Part shown: piece after piece, positions 8,193 to 16,735 of the stretch
Position numbering within the stretch: the stretch's first letter is position 1
Layout: each line of letters begins with the position of its first letter
Assembly: GCA_001896885.1 (NCBI GenBank)
Contig: MKRJ01000011.1
Span: 1 to 64,000, forward strand
Direction: 5' to 3'
Origin: Rhizobiales bacterium 65-79
Lineage (GTDB): Bacteria > Pseudomonadota > Alphaproteobacteria > Rhizobiales > Rhizobiaceae
DNA: 64,000 nucleotides
Program-made: the position numbers and the translations under genes
The notes under the pieces: model-generated
What the model was told of the DNA's origin: nothing
The model's input: only the letters and a program-made list of their open reading frames with translations
Databases searched by the model: none

Positions 8193-9083
8193 TTGACGGC
8201 ATTCACGATCGGATCGGCAACGGTTACGCGTGTCGAAGAGGTGCTGGAGCCGGGTTTCCTGCCCGCCTTCCTCTTCCCCGGCCTGGACTCGGCGATCCTT
8301 GACGAGCATCCCCAGCTCAAGCAGCCCAATTTCTTCCATGCCGAAAGCGGCAAGGTCATCTCCAGCATCCATGGCTGGCTGGTCCGCCTCGGCGGCAAGA
8401 CGATCCTCATCGATACCTGCTCGGGCAACGGCAAGGCGCGCGCTCTGCCGCTCCTCAGGCGCTTCAACATGCTCTCCTTCCCTTTCATGGAAAACCTGGC
8501 CGCCGCCGGCGTCCAGCCGGAAGATGTCGACCTCGTCATCTGCACCCATCTCCATGTCGATCACGTCGGCTGGAACACCAGGGCCAAGGACGGCCGCTTT
8601 GTACCGACCTTCCCCAAGGCGCGCTATCTTTTCGGCCGCGCCGAATACGAGCACTGGACCGACGGACCTGGCCCCTCGCTTTTTCCAGAAAACGTGCCCG
8701 TGATCGAGGACAGCGTGCTGCCCGTTGTCGAAGCGGGAATGGTGGATTTCATCGACGCTGGCGATACCATCATGCCCGGCCTGACCGTGGAGGCCGTTCC
8801 CGGCCACACCGCCACGCAGCTTGCCGTCAAATGCGAGATGCCGGACGGCGCCTTCATCTGCACCGCCGACGTGCTGCACCAGCCGCTCCAGATCTATCAT
8901 CCCGAGCTGAACAGCTGCTTCTGCGAGGATGGAGAGGCGGCGCGGACCACTCGACTGCGGGTGCTGGAATACTGCGCCGACAGCGGGGCTTTGCTCCTGC
9001 CAATGCATTTCGGGCCGCCGCATGCTGGCCATGTGGTGCGCGACGGCGACGGATACCGCTTTGAGCCGGCAAGGCCGTCCTGA
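8193..9083 (+). CDS. MBL-fold metallo-hydrolase
   Basis: A 296-aa metallo-beta-lactamase-fold enzyme. The di-zinc motif is intact: CTHLHVDHVGWN (HxHxDH, about residues 118-123), a second-shell GHTATQ and a C-terminal MHFGPPHAG. It most resembles the lactonase/AHL-lactonase-like subgroup acting on esters or lactones. The start is TTG at 8193 behind a strong GGGAGGAGG ribosome site (8181-8189). It is the first gene of a unidirectional set continuing through the dehydratase, lyase and tandem hydrolase genes, so it likely opens or hydrolyses an intermediate of that route. Confidence 0.9.
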   Translation: MTAFTIGSATVTRVEEVLEPGFLPAFLFPGLDSAILDEHPQLKQPNFFHAESGKVISSIHGWLVRLGGKTILIDTCSGNGKARALPLLRRFNMLSFPFMENLAAAGVQPEDVDLVICTHLHVDHVGWNTRAKDGRFVPTFPKARYLFGRAEYEHWTDGPGPSLFPENVPVIEDSVLPVVEAGMVDFIDAGDTIMPGLTVEAVPGHTATQLAVKCEMPDGAFICTADVLHQPLQIYHPELNSCFCEDGEAARTTRLRVLEYCADSGALLLPMHFGPPHAGHVVRDGDGYRFEPARPS

Positions 9084-9120
9084 ATTCCCGGGCAGGCGGT
9101 GCCGAAAAGAGGATTGAAAG

Positions 9121-10377
9121 ATGGGATATACGATCGCCGAAAAGATACTGGCGCGGGTGTCCGACAAGGACCACGTGCGGGCTGGAGACGAGGTCATGGC
9201 CAAGCCGGACTACGTCATCGCTTACGACTTCCCCGGCTATACGGACGTGTATTTCAAGCAGATGAAGGAGGATTTCGGCATCGAGCGTGTCGCCGAGCCC
9301 GAGCGCTATGCCATCTTCATCGACCACATGGTGCCGGCTACTTCGCCCAAGGAGGAAGAGCTTCACATCGGCACCCGCACCTGGTGCGCCGAAAACAACG
9401 TCCCGCTCTATGAGCGGCGCGGCATCGGCCATCAGGTCGCGGCCGAAATCGGCTATGCTGTGCCGGGCGCCTTCGTCGTCCATTTTGACGGCCATATCAG
9501 CCAGCTCGGCACCTTCGGCACGCTGGCGATGGGCATCCGCCGCAACCTGCTGGAAGCCTTCGTGCGCGAGCGTATCTCGATCAGGGTGCCGCAGACGGTG
9601 CGCGTCAACTTGCATGGCACGCTGCAGAAGGGCGTGATGGCGCGCGACGTCTTCCACCATCTCGTGCGTACGCTGGGGCCGGCGTCCTGCCGCTTCCAGG
9701 TGCTGGAGATCGGCGGCCCGGGAATGGACCAGATTTCCACCGAGGGCCTGCAGACGATCACCGGGCTCGCCATGTTCACCGGCGCCATCACGGCGATCGT
9801 CAACCCGGACGCCGCGCGGCTCGCCTACGCGCTGCCGCGCGCCCGGAAGAAGATCGAGCCGGTCTACAGCGATCCCGATGCGGTCTATTCGGCCGTCCAC
9901 GACGTCGACCTCGACAATCTCGAGCCGCTGGTGGTCATCCCGCCGACGCCGGCGAACACCCGCAACCTCTCCGAATTCATCGGGCTCGAGCTCAACGCGG
10001 GCTATCTCGGCTCCTGCGCCTCGGGCCGGCTCGACGATCTGAGGGTCGCCGCCGAGGTGCTGAAAGGGCGTCAGGTGAAGCCCGGCTTCCAGCTCAACGT
10101 CGTGCCGACCAGCCAGGAGATCATGGCGGCCGCCTCGCGCGAAGGCTACATCGCCACCATCGTCGAGGCGGGCGCGTTCGTCTCCTCGCCGAGCTGCGAC
10201 TACTGTTTCGGCCGCATCGCCACCATGACGGAAAAGCAGCGCGCGGTCTCGACGGGAACCCTCAACGTGCGCGGCCGCATGGGAAGCCCCGATTCCGAGA
10301 TATATCTCTGCAATGCCGCGACCGTCGCGGCCTCGGCCATCGAAGGCGCGATCGCCGATCCACGCAAATATCTCTGA
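9121..10377 (+). CDS. Aconitase-family dehydratase, large subunit (LeuC/DmdA-like)
   Basis: A 418-aa protein of the 3-isopropylmalate dehydratase/homoaconitase large-subunit family. The three [4Fe-4S] cysteines are present: Cys299 in LGSCASGR, and Cys359 and Cys362 in SPSCDYCFG. It is paired with a small subunit 9 bp downstream and an isocitrate-lyase-family lyase. The same trio (DmdA, DmdB, Dml) converts dimethylmaleate via 2,3-dimethylmalate to propionate and pyruvate in nicotinate fermenters, so a dimethylmalate- or methylcitrate-like substrate is a better guess than leucine synthesis. The identification of substrate is inference from neighbours. Confidence 0.88.
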   Translation: MGYTIAEKILARVSDKDHVRAGDEVMAKPDYVIAYDFPGYTDVYFKQMKEDFGIERVAEPERYAIFIDHMVPATSPKEEELHIGTRTWCAENNVPLYERRGIGHQVAAEIGYAVPGAFVVHFDGHISQLGTFGTLAMGIRRNLLEAFVRERISIRVPQTVRVNLHGTLQKGVMARDVFHHLVRTLGPASCRFQVLEIGGPGMDQISTEGLQTITGLAMFTGAITAIVNPDAARLAYALPRARKKIEPVYSDPDAVYSAVHDVDLDNLEPLVVIPPTPANTRNLSEFIGLELNAGYLGSCASGRLDDLRVAAEVLKGRQVKPGFQLNVVPTSQEIMAAASREGYIATIVEAGAFVSSPSCDYCFGRIATMTEKQRAVSTGTLNVRGRMGSPDSEIYLCNAATVAASAIEGAIADPRKYL

Positions 10378-10386
10378 GGCCCAGCG

Positions 10387-10899
10387 ATGTCTCTCCAGAA
10401 TCTACGCGGCAGGGTCGCCTTCGTCTTCGACGAGATCAATTTCGACGTCGACCAGATCGTCGGGGTCAAGAACATCAAGATCACGGATATCGAGGAACTG
10501 GCGCAGGCGGCGATGCAGTCCTACGATCCCGGCTTCCGCGACAAGGTGAAGCTCGGCGACGTCATCGTCGGCAACCACAATTTCGGCTACGGCCATCCGC
10601 ACTATCCGCCGATGCGCGCGATGCGCCATCTCGGCATCGCCGGCGTCGTCGCCGAATCCTTCGCGCCCGGCTACTGGCGCGGCGAGATCAGCATGGGATT
10701 TCCGCAGGCGAGCTGCCCGGGCATTCTCGGCCTAGTGGAGCGCTGGGACGAGATCGAGGTCGACTGGCAGGCAAACGAAGTCCGCAACCTCACCAAGGGC
10801 GCGTCGCTGCCGATGGAACCCCTATCCTTCGCGGACCACGAGATGCTCGATGCCGGCGGCCTGCTTCCCTACCTGAAACGCTCGCAAAACGTTGCATGA
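10387..10899 (+). CDS. Aconitase-family dehydratase, small subunit (LeuD/DmdB-like)
   Basis: A 170-aa swivelling-domain subunit, the normal length for LeuD-type small subunits. It carries the conserved GNHNFGYGHPHYPP active-site loop and the GVVAESFAPGYWR segment corresponding to the substrate-binding loop of LeuD. It lies 9 bp after the large subunit with which it must form the (de)hydratase. The leader AGGCCCAGCG before the start is weak, suggesting coupling to the upstream stop. Confidence 0.88.
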   Translation: MSLQNLRGRVAFVFDEINFDVDQIVGVKNIKITDIEELAQAAMQSYDPGFRDKVKLGDVIVGNHNFGYGHPHYPPMRAMRHLGIAGVVAESFAPGYWRGEISMGFPQASCPGILGLVERWDEIEVDWQANEVRNLTKGASLPMEPLSFADHEMLDAGGLLPYLKRSQNVA

Positions 10900-10911
10900 A
10901 AGGCTCTCATC

Positions 10912-11805
10912 ATGTCCTCCAAGGCCACACGTGAATTCCGCGACCGCGTCGTCCACCAGAAGACGGTCTGGTCCGCCGGCGCCTATGACGCGCTCTCCGC
11001 GCGCTTCATCCAGGGCGCGGGCTTCGATGCCGTGATGACCAGCGGTTTCGGCGTCTCGGCCTCGCATCTCGGCCTGCCCGACGCCGAGCTCTATACCATG
11101 TCGGAGAACCTCGCGGTCGTGCGCAACGTCGCGAACGTCGTCGATATCCCGGTGATCGCCGATATCGACACCGCTTACGGCAACGCCATCAACGCCATGC
11201 GCACCGTGCGCGAGTTCGAGGCGACCGGCGTATCGGCCGTGATCATGGAGGACCAGGTGTCGCCGAAGCGCTGCCCGATCTGCGTCGGTGGGGTCGAGGT
11301 GGTCGCGCTCGAGGAGGCGGTCGGCAAGATCAGGGCGGCGGTGGCCGCGCGCACCAATCCCAACATGCTGATCATCGCCCGCACCGACGTGACCACAGAG
11401 GCGGAAGCGATCGAGCGCGGCAAGGCCTATGTGGCGGCCGGCGCCGACATCATCCAGCCGATCAGCAAGTGCTTCAACTCGATCGAGGGACTGCGCGCGC
11501 TCCGCCAGGCGGTCGGCGTACCGCTGTCGTTGCAGGTGCTCGGCTGGCTGGAAAAGAAGCTCTCGCCGAAGGAGATCGAGAGCGTCGCCGGCATGGCGAC
11601 CTTCGCGCTAGTTCCGCTGATGAGCGCGGCGGCGGCACTCAAGGAGAATCTTGCCCAGCTCTGCAAGGACAAGTCCTCGGCCAACCTGCCGCGGCCGGTG
11701 ATGGCGCACGATCCCTTCGTAGAGTTCATCGGCTTCAAGGAGATCGAAGCGCAGCAGCTCGAATATCTGCCCAATCCGCTCGCTGCGAAAGCCGCCGCCG
11801 CCTGA
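10912..11805 (+). CDS. Isocitrate lyase/PEP mutase family lyase (2,3-dimethylmalate or methylisocitrate lyase type)
   Basis: A 297-aa TIM-barrel enzyme of the ICL/PEP-mutase superfamily. The Mg2+ site DIDTAYGN and the EDQVSPKRCP active-site loop are present. The latter holds the catalytic Cys in the KRC context of C-C lyases rather than phosphonate mutases. It should cleave a 2-hydroxy-dicarboxylate or tricarboxylate to pyruvate or a related 2-oxoacid plus a smaller acid. It directly follows the dehydratase genes, as in the dimethylmalate route. Oxaloacetate decarboxylase-type activity of the same fold cannot be excluded. Confidence 0.88.
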   Translation: MSSKATREFRDRVVHQKTVWSAGAYDALSARFIQGAGFDAVMTSGFGVSASHLGLPDAELYTMSENLAVVRNVANVVDIPVIADIDTAYGNAINAMRTVREFEATGVSAVIMEDQVSPKRCPICVGGVEVVALEEAVGKIRAAVAARTNPNMLIIARTDVTTEAEAIERGKAYVAAGADIIQPISKCFNSIEGLRALRQAVGVPLSLQVLGWLEKKLSPKEIESVAGMATFALVPLMSAAAALKENLAQLCKDKSSANLPRPVMAHDPFVEFIGFKEIEAQQLEYLPNPLAAKAAAA

Positions 11806-11892
11806 GCCGGACGACATATGGCAGCTGCTCCGCCCGCAAACTGGCGGACGGACAGCGTTGAAGAACCGTCTCTCTGCATAGGGAGGAAAGCC

Positions 11893-13476
11893 ATGGCCGC
11901 GGCCAGCATCGTCGCGCACTACCTCACGTTGCCCGGTGGGCAGATTCGGCTCTGGCGCACCGGTTCGGGGCGCGATCTCGTCGTCGTGGCGGGGCTCACC
12001 CTCGCCGGCTCGGTGATCGCCCGGCTTCTTGCGGAACGTTGCCAGGGATGGCGCATCACCGTCTTCGAAATGCCGGGGATCGGCGGCTCCTCTTCGCACG
12101 AGGCCGACGGCGTCGAGGAAATCGCGACCGCCTTGCACGAAGCGCTGCTTCCGGCAGGGATCGAACGCTTCGCGCTGGTGGCGCTCGACATGGCTGGCGC
12201 GGTCGCCGGGGCGCTCAAGCGGAAATGCGGCGTGCGCGTCGCGGCAAGCTTCCTCGTCGGCGCGAATGACGCCGCGGCGTGGGCCGCTCGACGCCATGCG
12301 CCGACTGATTTGACGCCACGCCAGGATGGCATGCAACTGACAGCGCTATGGGCCTTCATCCGCGACTGCCACCTGCTGAAGCCCGACGACCCGACGCAGC
12401 CGGCTACCGGTGGCGGGCCCATTCCCGAAGTGGACGATCTCGACGCGACCATCACCGCGGCCTCGGTGCAGCCGGAGCGCTTCGCCGGATTGTGGGCGAC
12501 CTGCGCGACAGCAATCGGCCGGGCCGAGGGCCGCCACGTCGGACTGGCGGATCTGCCTGCCGCGCTGGCGGGAGTCGATACGGGTTCGTCAGGCCGCTCG
12601 ATGGCTCCGACGGAAGCATTGCCGGACGGCAAGCTCTGGCATCAATATGTGGAGACCTCGCGGGGCCGGATGCATCTGCGGCGCGCCGGCGGCGGCAAAG
12701 GCCGGCCGGTCCTTGTCATTCCGACCGGCGGCGGCTCCTCGGCGCAGTTCGAGCCGGTGGTGGTAGGCCTTTCGGAAAACGGCGCGCGGCCGGCCATCGC
12801 TGTCGACTATCTCGGCAACGGGCTTTCCGACAAGCCGCGCCGAGACGTGACCGTGGCGACGCTGGCCGAGGACATGGCCGCGCTGATCGAGGCGCTCGGC
12901 TTCGACAGCGTCGACCTCTGGGGCTCGCACACCGGCTCGCTGGTGGCGATCGAGCTTGCCGTGCAACGACCGGAGCTGGTCAATCGCGCCGTGCTGGAAG
13001 GGCCGGTCTTCGTCTCGCCGGATTTCCAGAGCGACCTGCTGGCGCGCTACTTTCCGCCCTTCCGGCCCGACAAATGGGGACTTCACCTCCAATCCATTTG
13101 GAACTGGCGGCGCGACATGTTCATGTTCTGGCCGTGGTATCGCGACGAGCGCGCCGCAGCCCGGCAGCTCGGCGTGCCGAGCGCGCGCGAGCTGCACAAA
13201 TACACGATCGGCATCCTCGAAAGCGGCCTGACCTACGACCTCGCCTACCGTTCGGCCTTCTCCTACGACACGGCCGCCCGGTTGCCTCTGCTGAGGCGGC
13301 CGGCGCTGGTCTGCGCGGGACCGAACGACATGCTGGTCAACGGCGTGGAGGAGGCCCGCCGCCTCGCCGTGCCGGGGGTGGAGACGATGCTGACGCCGAC
13401 GACGGTGTGGTGGCCCGACCCCGATCCGAAACTCGCCGCCGAGACGCTTTCCATCTACCGCCGCTATCTTGCCTGA
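11893..13476 (+). CDS. Tandem alpha/beta-hydrolase-fold protein
   Basis: About 527 aa holding two alpha/beta-hydrolase-like halves. The first (about residues 10-200) has strand and loop features TGSGRDLVVVAGL and FEMPGIGGSS with an elbow ALDMA around Asp99. The second (about 250-520) has VDYLGNGLSDKP and an elbow GSHTG (residues 344-348), with His346 where Ser is normal. Neither has a canonical GxSxG. A ribosome site GGGAGGAAA (11880-11888) supports the start at 11893 over the in-frame ATG at 11818. It ends the catabolic operon and converges, 15 bp apart, with the Liv-type transporter. The role is not predictable. Confidence 0.85.
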   Translation: MAAASIVAHYLTLPGGQIRLWRTGSGRDLVVVAGLTLAGSVIARLLAERCQGWRITVFEMPGIGGSSSHEADGVEEIATALHEALLPAGIERFALVALDMAGAVAGALKRKCGVRVAASFLVGANDAAAWAARRHAPTDLTPRQDGMQLTALWAFIRDCHLLKPDDPTQPATGGGPIPEVDDLDATITAASVQPERFAGLWATCATAIGRAEGRHVGLADLPAALAGVDTGSSGRSMAPTEALPDGKLWHQYVETSRGRMHLRRAGGGKGRPVLVIPTGGGSSAQFEPVVVGLSENGARPAIAVDYLGNGLSDKPRRDVTVATLAEDMAALIEALGFDSVDLWGSHTGSLVAIELAVQRPELVNRAVLEGPVFVSPDFQSDLLARYFPPFRPDKWGLHLQSIWNWRRDMFMFWPWYRDERAAARQLGVPSARELHKYTIGILESGLTYDLAYRSAFSYDTAARLPLLRRPALVCAGPNDMLVNGVEEARRLAVPGVETMLTPTTVWWPDPDPKLAAETLSIYRRYLA

Positions 13477-13491
13477 CGTGGCGCGTCGGGC

Positions 13492-14187
13492 CTACGACAT
13501 GTAGGCTTCGAGCACTTCGGGGCTTTCCTTGAGCTTTTCCGGTGTCCCCTCGACGACGATCTGGCCGCGCCGCATGACATAGCCGTAGTCGCAGACCGAC
13601 AGCGCGATGGCCGCGTTCTGCTCGACGAGCAGAATCGATTGCCCTTCCTTGTGCAGGCGTACGATCGCCTGGAACACGAGATCGACGATGGAAGGTGCCA
13701 GCCCCATCGACGGTTCGTCGAGCACCAGCATCTGCGGCTTGGCCATCAGCGCGCGCCCGATCGCCAGCATCTGCTGCTCGCCGCCGCTGAGCAGACCGGC
13801 GCGCTGCCCGCGCCGCTCCTTCAGGCGCGGGAAGAGCTCGTAGACATGGTCGATCAGGCCGTTGTCCCTGTTGCGCCCGGAGAAACGGCTGAGCTCGAGG
13901 TTCTCCTCCACCGTCAGCGGCGCCACCACCATTCGCCCCTCGGGAACGAAGGCCAGTCCAGCGCCGACCACCTTGTGCAGCGGGAGGCTCGATATCTCGC
14001 GCTCGCCGAGCCGGACCGAGCCGGCCACAGGCCGGTGCAGGCCGGCGATGCTGCGCAACGTCGTCGACTTGCCCGCGCCATTGGCGCCGAGCAGCACGGC
14101 GAACTGCCCGACCTTGACCGACAGGTCGATGGCGCGGACCGCCTGGATGGCGCCGTAGCTAGCGGAGAGCTTGGATACGTTCAGCAT
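13492..14187 (-). CDS. Liv-type ABC transporter ATP-binding protein (LivF-like)
   Basis: A 231-aa ATPase with Walker A GANGAGKST, signature LSGGEQQM and Walker B MLVLDEPSMGLAP, the last typical of LivF. It is the last gene of the minus-strand operon (binding protein, LivH, LivM, LivG, LivF) and overlaps LivG by 29 bp. Liv-type systems import branched-chain amino acids but also many carboxylates and aromatic acids. Here the operon converges on a catabolic gene set, so a carboxylate substrate is likely. Confidence 0.93.
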   Translation of the reverse strand: MLNVSKLSASYGAIQAVRAIDLSVKVGQFAVLLGANGAGKSTTLRSIAGLHRPVAGSVRLGEREISSLPLHKVVGAGLAFVPEGRMVVAPLTVEENLELSRFSGRNRDNGLIDHVYELFPRLKERRGQRAGLLSGGEQQMLAIGRALMAKPQMLVLDEPSMGLAPSIVDLVFQAIVRLHKEGQSILLVEQNAAIALSVCDYGYVMRRGQIVVEGTPEKLKESPEVLEAYMS

Positions 14188-14968
14188 CGTTCTGGCGTCC
14201 GAAATAGGCCTCCTGCACCTGGGGGTTGGCGATACAGGTGCGCGGGTCGCCTTCCGCCAGAAGACGGCCGAAATTGATCACGGTACAACTGCTGCAGAAT
14301 TCCGTCACAAGGCCCATATTGTGCTCGACCAGAAGGATGGTGAGGCCGCTGTCGCGCAATTCGTGCACCAGGCGCCCGACCGAGCTCGCCTCCTGCGTAT
14401 TCATGCCGGCCGTCGGCTCGTCGAGCAGCAGCAGCTTCGGGTCCGAGCCGAGCGCGCGCGCGATCTCCACCCTACGCTGCTCGCCGTATGAAAGGGTCTC
14501 GGCGAGTTCGTCCGCCCGATCCGCCATGCCGACGCGCTTGAGGAGAGACATGGCATGATCCCTCGTCTTCGCCCATTGCCGACGCGCGTTGCCGGTCCCG
14601 AGAAACGATGCCCAGAGGCTGACGCCGCGCTGTAGGTAGCAGCCCGTCATCACCTGTTCGAGCGCCGTCATGCCGCTGAAGAGGCGCACGTTCTGGTAGG
14701 TGCGGGAGATGCCGAGCGCGGCGATCTGATGCGGCGCCATCGCCTCCAGATGTTTACCGTCGAACGAGATTGTCCCGGAATCGGGATGGAACAGGCCGGT
14801 GATGAGGTTGATCATCGTCGTCTTGCCGGCGCCATTCGGGCCGATCAGGCCGTGGACGCTGCCCTGGCGCACATGCGCGCTCAGGTGATCGACGGCCACG
14901 ACGCCGCCGAAGCTCTTCACCACGTCGTCGAACTCGAGCAGGATGCGGGACGCCGCGGGGTCAGGCAT
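14159..14968 (-). CDS. Liv-type ABC transporter ATP-binding protein (LivG-like)
   Basis: A 269-aa ATPase with Walker A GPNGAGKTT, signature LSYGEQRR and Walker B LLLLDEPTAGMN. The LSYGEQR form and the C-terminal LLVEHNMGLV segment are characteristic of LivG. It overlaps the upstream LivM gene by 8 bp and the downstream LivF gene by 29 bp, so all are translated from one message. Confidence 0.93.
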   Translation of the reverse strand: MPDPAASRILLEFDDVVKSFGGVVAVDHLSAHVRQGSVHGLIGPNGAGKTTMINLITGLFHPDSGTISFDGKHLEAMAPHQIAALGISRTYQNVRLFSGMTALEQVMTGCYLQRGVSLWASFLGTGNARRQWAKTRDHAMSLLKRVGMADRADELAETLSYGEQRRVEIARALGSDPKLLLLDEPTAGMNTQEASSVGRLVHELRDSGLTILLVEHNMGLVTEFCSSCTVINFGRLLAEGDPRTCIANPQVQEAYFGRQNDAERIQALR

Positions 14969-15845
14969 TGACGGCGCGCTCCTGCTTGTGCCGGAGCCTG
15001 GCGGCCCGACGCAGGCGGACGGCGCGGGGGTCGATCAGCCCACGCGGCATGAAGATCATGATCAGCAGAAGCGCCACGCCTTTCGCCACGTCCTCGATCT
15101 GAGGCACGAAAGCCTGCATCATTACCGGCAGCGCAGTGAAGACGAATGCGCCGACGACGGGTCCGAACCAATGGAAGGACCCGCCCAGCACCGCCGAGGC
15201 GATCATGGTGAAGGCGATGCCGATGAAATAAGTCTCCGGCGAGAGGAACTGCAACGTGAAGGCAAGTGCGGCGCCGCCGATGCCGCCCACCACGCCGCTG
15301 ATGACGAAAGCCACGAACTGGATGCGTCTCGGCGGGATGCCCATGGTAGACGCGACCGCGGGGTCCTCGCGAACGGCGCGCGAGGCAAGCCCGTACCAGG
15401 AATTGTGCAGTCGGTAGAAGGCGAAGGTGACCACCGCGAGCAGGATCGCAACCTCGATCGGATCGACGCGCAGCGGCACGACGAGGCCGTTGACGCCACC
15501 CGTCAGGATCGGAGCATTGAGCGATACGACGCGCGTGATGAGCACGAGCGCCAGGCTCGCCAGCGCCATCCAATGGCTGTCGAGCTTGAGGAAGGCGACG
15601 GCGACGACGGCTGCCGCAAGCCCGCCGCCGATCGCGGCGAGGAGGAAGGAGAGATGGATCGATATCTGCAGGTGGCCCACCGTCTGCGCCGCCAGGAAGC
15701 CCCCGACTGCGGCGAAGACGACAGTCGTGAAGCTGAGCACGCCCGTGGAAAGCACGGCGTAAGTGCTCAACGCGAAAAAGGCGTTGATCATGGCGAACAC
15801 CACGGTGCTTCCATAGGCGGCCCAGAAGTCGAGAAGCGCATCCAT
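14961..15845 (-). CDS. Liv-type ABC transporter permease (LivM-like)
   Basis: A 294-aa hydrophobic permease with about eight to ten membrane segments and the branched-chain permease signature region SRAVREDPAVASTMGIPPRRIQ in its cytoplasmic loop. It sits 2 bp after LivH and overlaps LivG. The C-terminus is Arg-rich (RLRRAARLRHKQER), normal for a cytoplasmic tail. It forms the membrane heterodimer with the LivH-like protein. Confidence 0.92.
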   Translation of the reverse strand: MDALLDFWAAYGSTVVFAMINAFFALSTYAVLSTGVLSFTTVVFAAVGGFLAAQTVGHLQISIHLSFLLAAIGGGLAAAVVAVAFLKLDSHWMALASLALVLITRVVSLNAPILTGGVNGLVVPLRVDPIEVAILLAVVTFAFYRLHNSWYGLASRAVREDPAVASTMGIPPRRIQFVAFVISGVVGGIGGAALAFTLQFLSPETYFIGIAFTMIASAVLGGSFHWFGPVVGAFVFTALPVMMQAFVPQIEDVAKGVALLLIMIFMPRGLIDPRAVRLRRAARLRHKQERAVNA

Positions 15846-15847
15846 CG

Positions 15848-16735
15848 CTACGCTCGCAGGAAACTGGTGCTGCCGAAAAGGCCGCGCGGCCGCAGGATCA
15901 GGAAGAGCAGCAGAAGCGCGTAGGTCACCCCGTCCCGCATGGCGGTGGAGACATACTGCCCTACGAAGACCTCGATGATACCGAGGCAGATGCCGGCGAT
16001 CGCCGTGCCGCGCACGTCGTCGAAGCCGCCGACGACCACGGCGGCGAAACCTTTAAGCAGCAGCCCCTCGCCGAGCGTGAAAGATACGTTGGACGTGGCG
16101 ATGCCGCCAAGCACGCCGGCGAGACCGGACGTCGCGCCAGCGAGGAAAGCGGTGAGCAGGATGACTACGCGCGCATTGACGCCGCCGAGCCCGGCGGCGA
16201 CCTCGTTCCAGCCGACGGCCCGCATCGCGGCGCCGATACGCGTCTTCTGGATGAGGAGGTAAATGCCGACCGCGCAGATGATCAGTGCCAGGATGGTGAT
16301 GATCTGCATCTGGGGAACCATCACCGGCCCGACCGCCACCATCCTGTTCGGATAGGTCGAGGCTGGGAAGGCCAGGCTCTGCTGCTGCGTCGCGAAGCCT
16401 GCGAGGCTGTCGAGGATGATCCAGAAGGCGATGCTGGTGATCAACGCGCCCAGTAGCCCCGCCTTCTTGGCGCGGAGCGGCTGGAAGCCGATCTGGTCGA
16501 CGACGATTGCGAGAACGCCGCCGGCCAGGACCCCGACAGCGATCGCGACCGGGAAAGGCACGTTGAGCCAGACCACCGCGTAGTAGCCGACAATGGCGGC
16601 CCAGCTCGCATAAGTTCCATGAGCAGCATTCAGGATGCCGAGCGTCGAGAAGACGAGGCCGAAGCCGATGCCGAAGAGCGCGTAAAGCGATCCCAGTGCC
16701 CAGCCATTGACGAACTGCTCAAGGAAGAGGTGCAT
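15848..16735 (-). CDS. Liv-type ABC transporter permease (LivH-like)
   Basis: A 295-aa membrane protein with a LivH-like N-terminus (LEQFVNGWALGSLYALFGIG) and the LivH conserved VVVGGFDDVRGT segment near residue 240. It starts directly after the binding-protein stop codon (the bases abut at 16735/16736), so expression depends on that gene. It partners with the LivM-like permease. Confidence 0.92.
   Translation of the reverse strand: MHLFLEQFVNGWALGSLYALFGIGFGLVFSTLGILNAAHGTYASWAAIVGYYAVVWLNVPFPVAIAVGVLAGGVLAIVVDQIGFQPLRAKKAGLLGALITSIAFWIILDSLAGFATQQQSLAFPASTYPNRMVAVGPVMVPQMQIITILALIICAVGIYLLIQKTRIGAAMRAVGWNEVAAGLGGVNARVVILLTAFLAGATSGLAGVLGGIATSNVSFTLGEGLLLKGFAAVVVGGFDDVRGTAIAGICLGIIEVFVGQYVSTAMRDGVTYALLLLFLILRPRGLFGSTSFLRA

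Noticed and set aside
8087-8302. Small plus-strand frame before the MBL hydrolase
   Set aside because: No ribosome site, no family, and it runs out of frame into the metallo-hydrolase gene.
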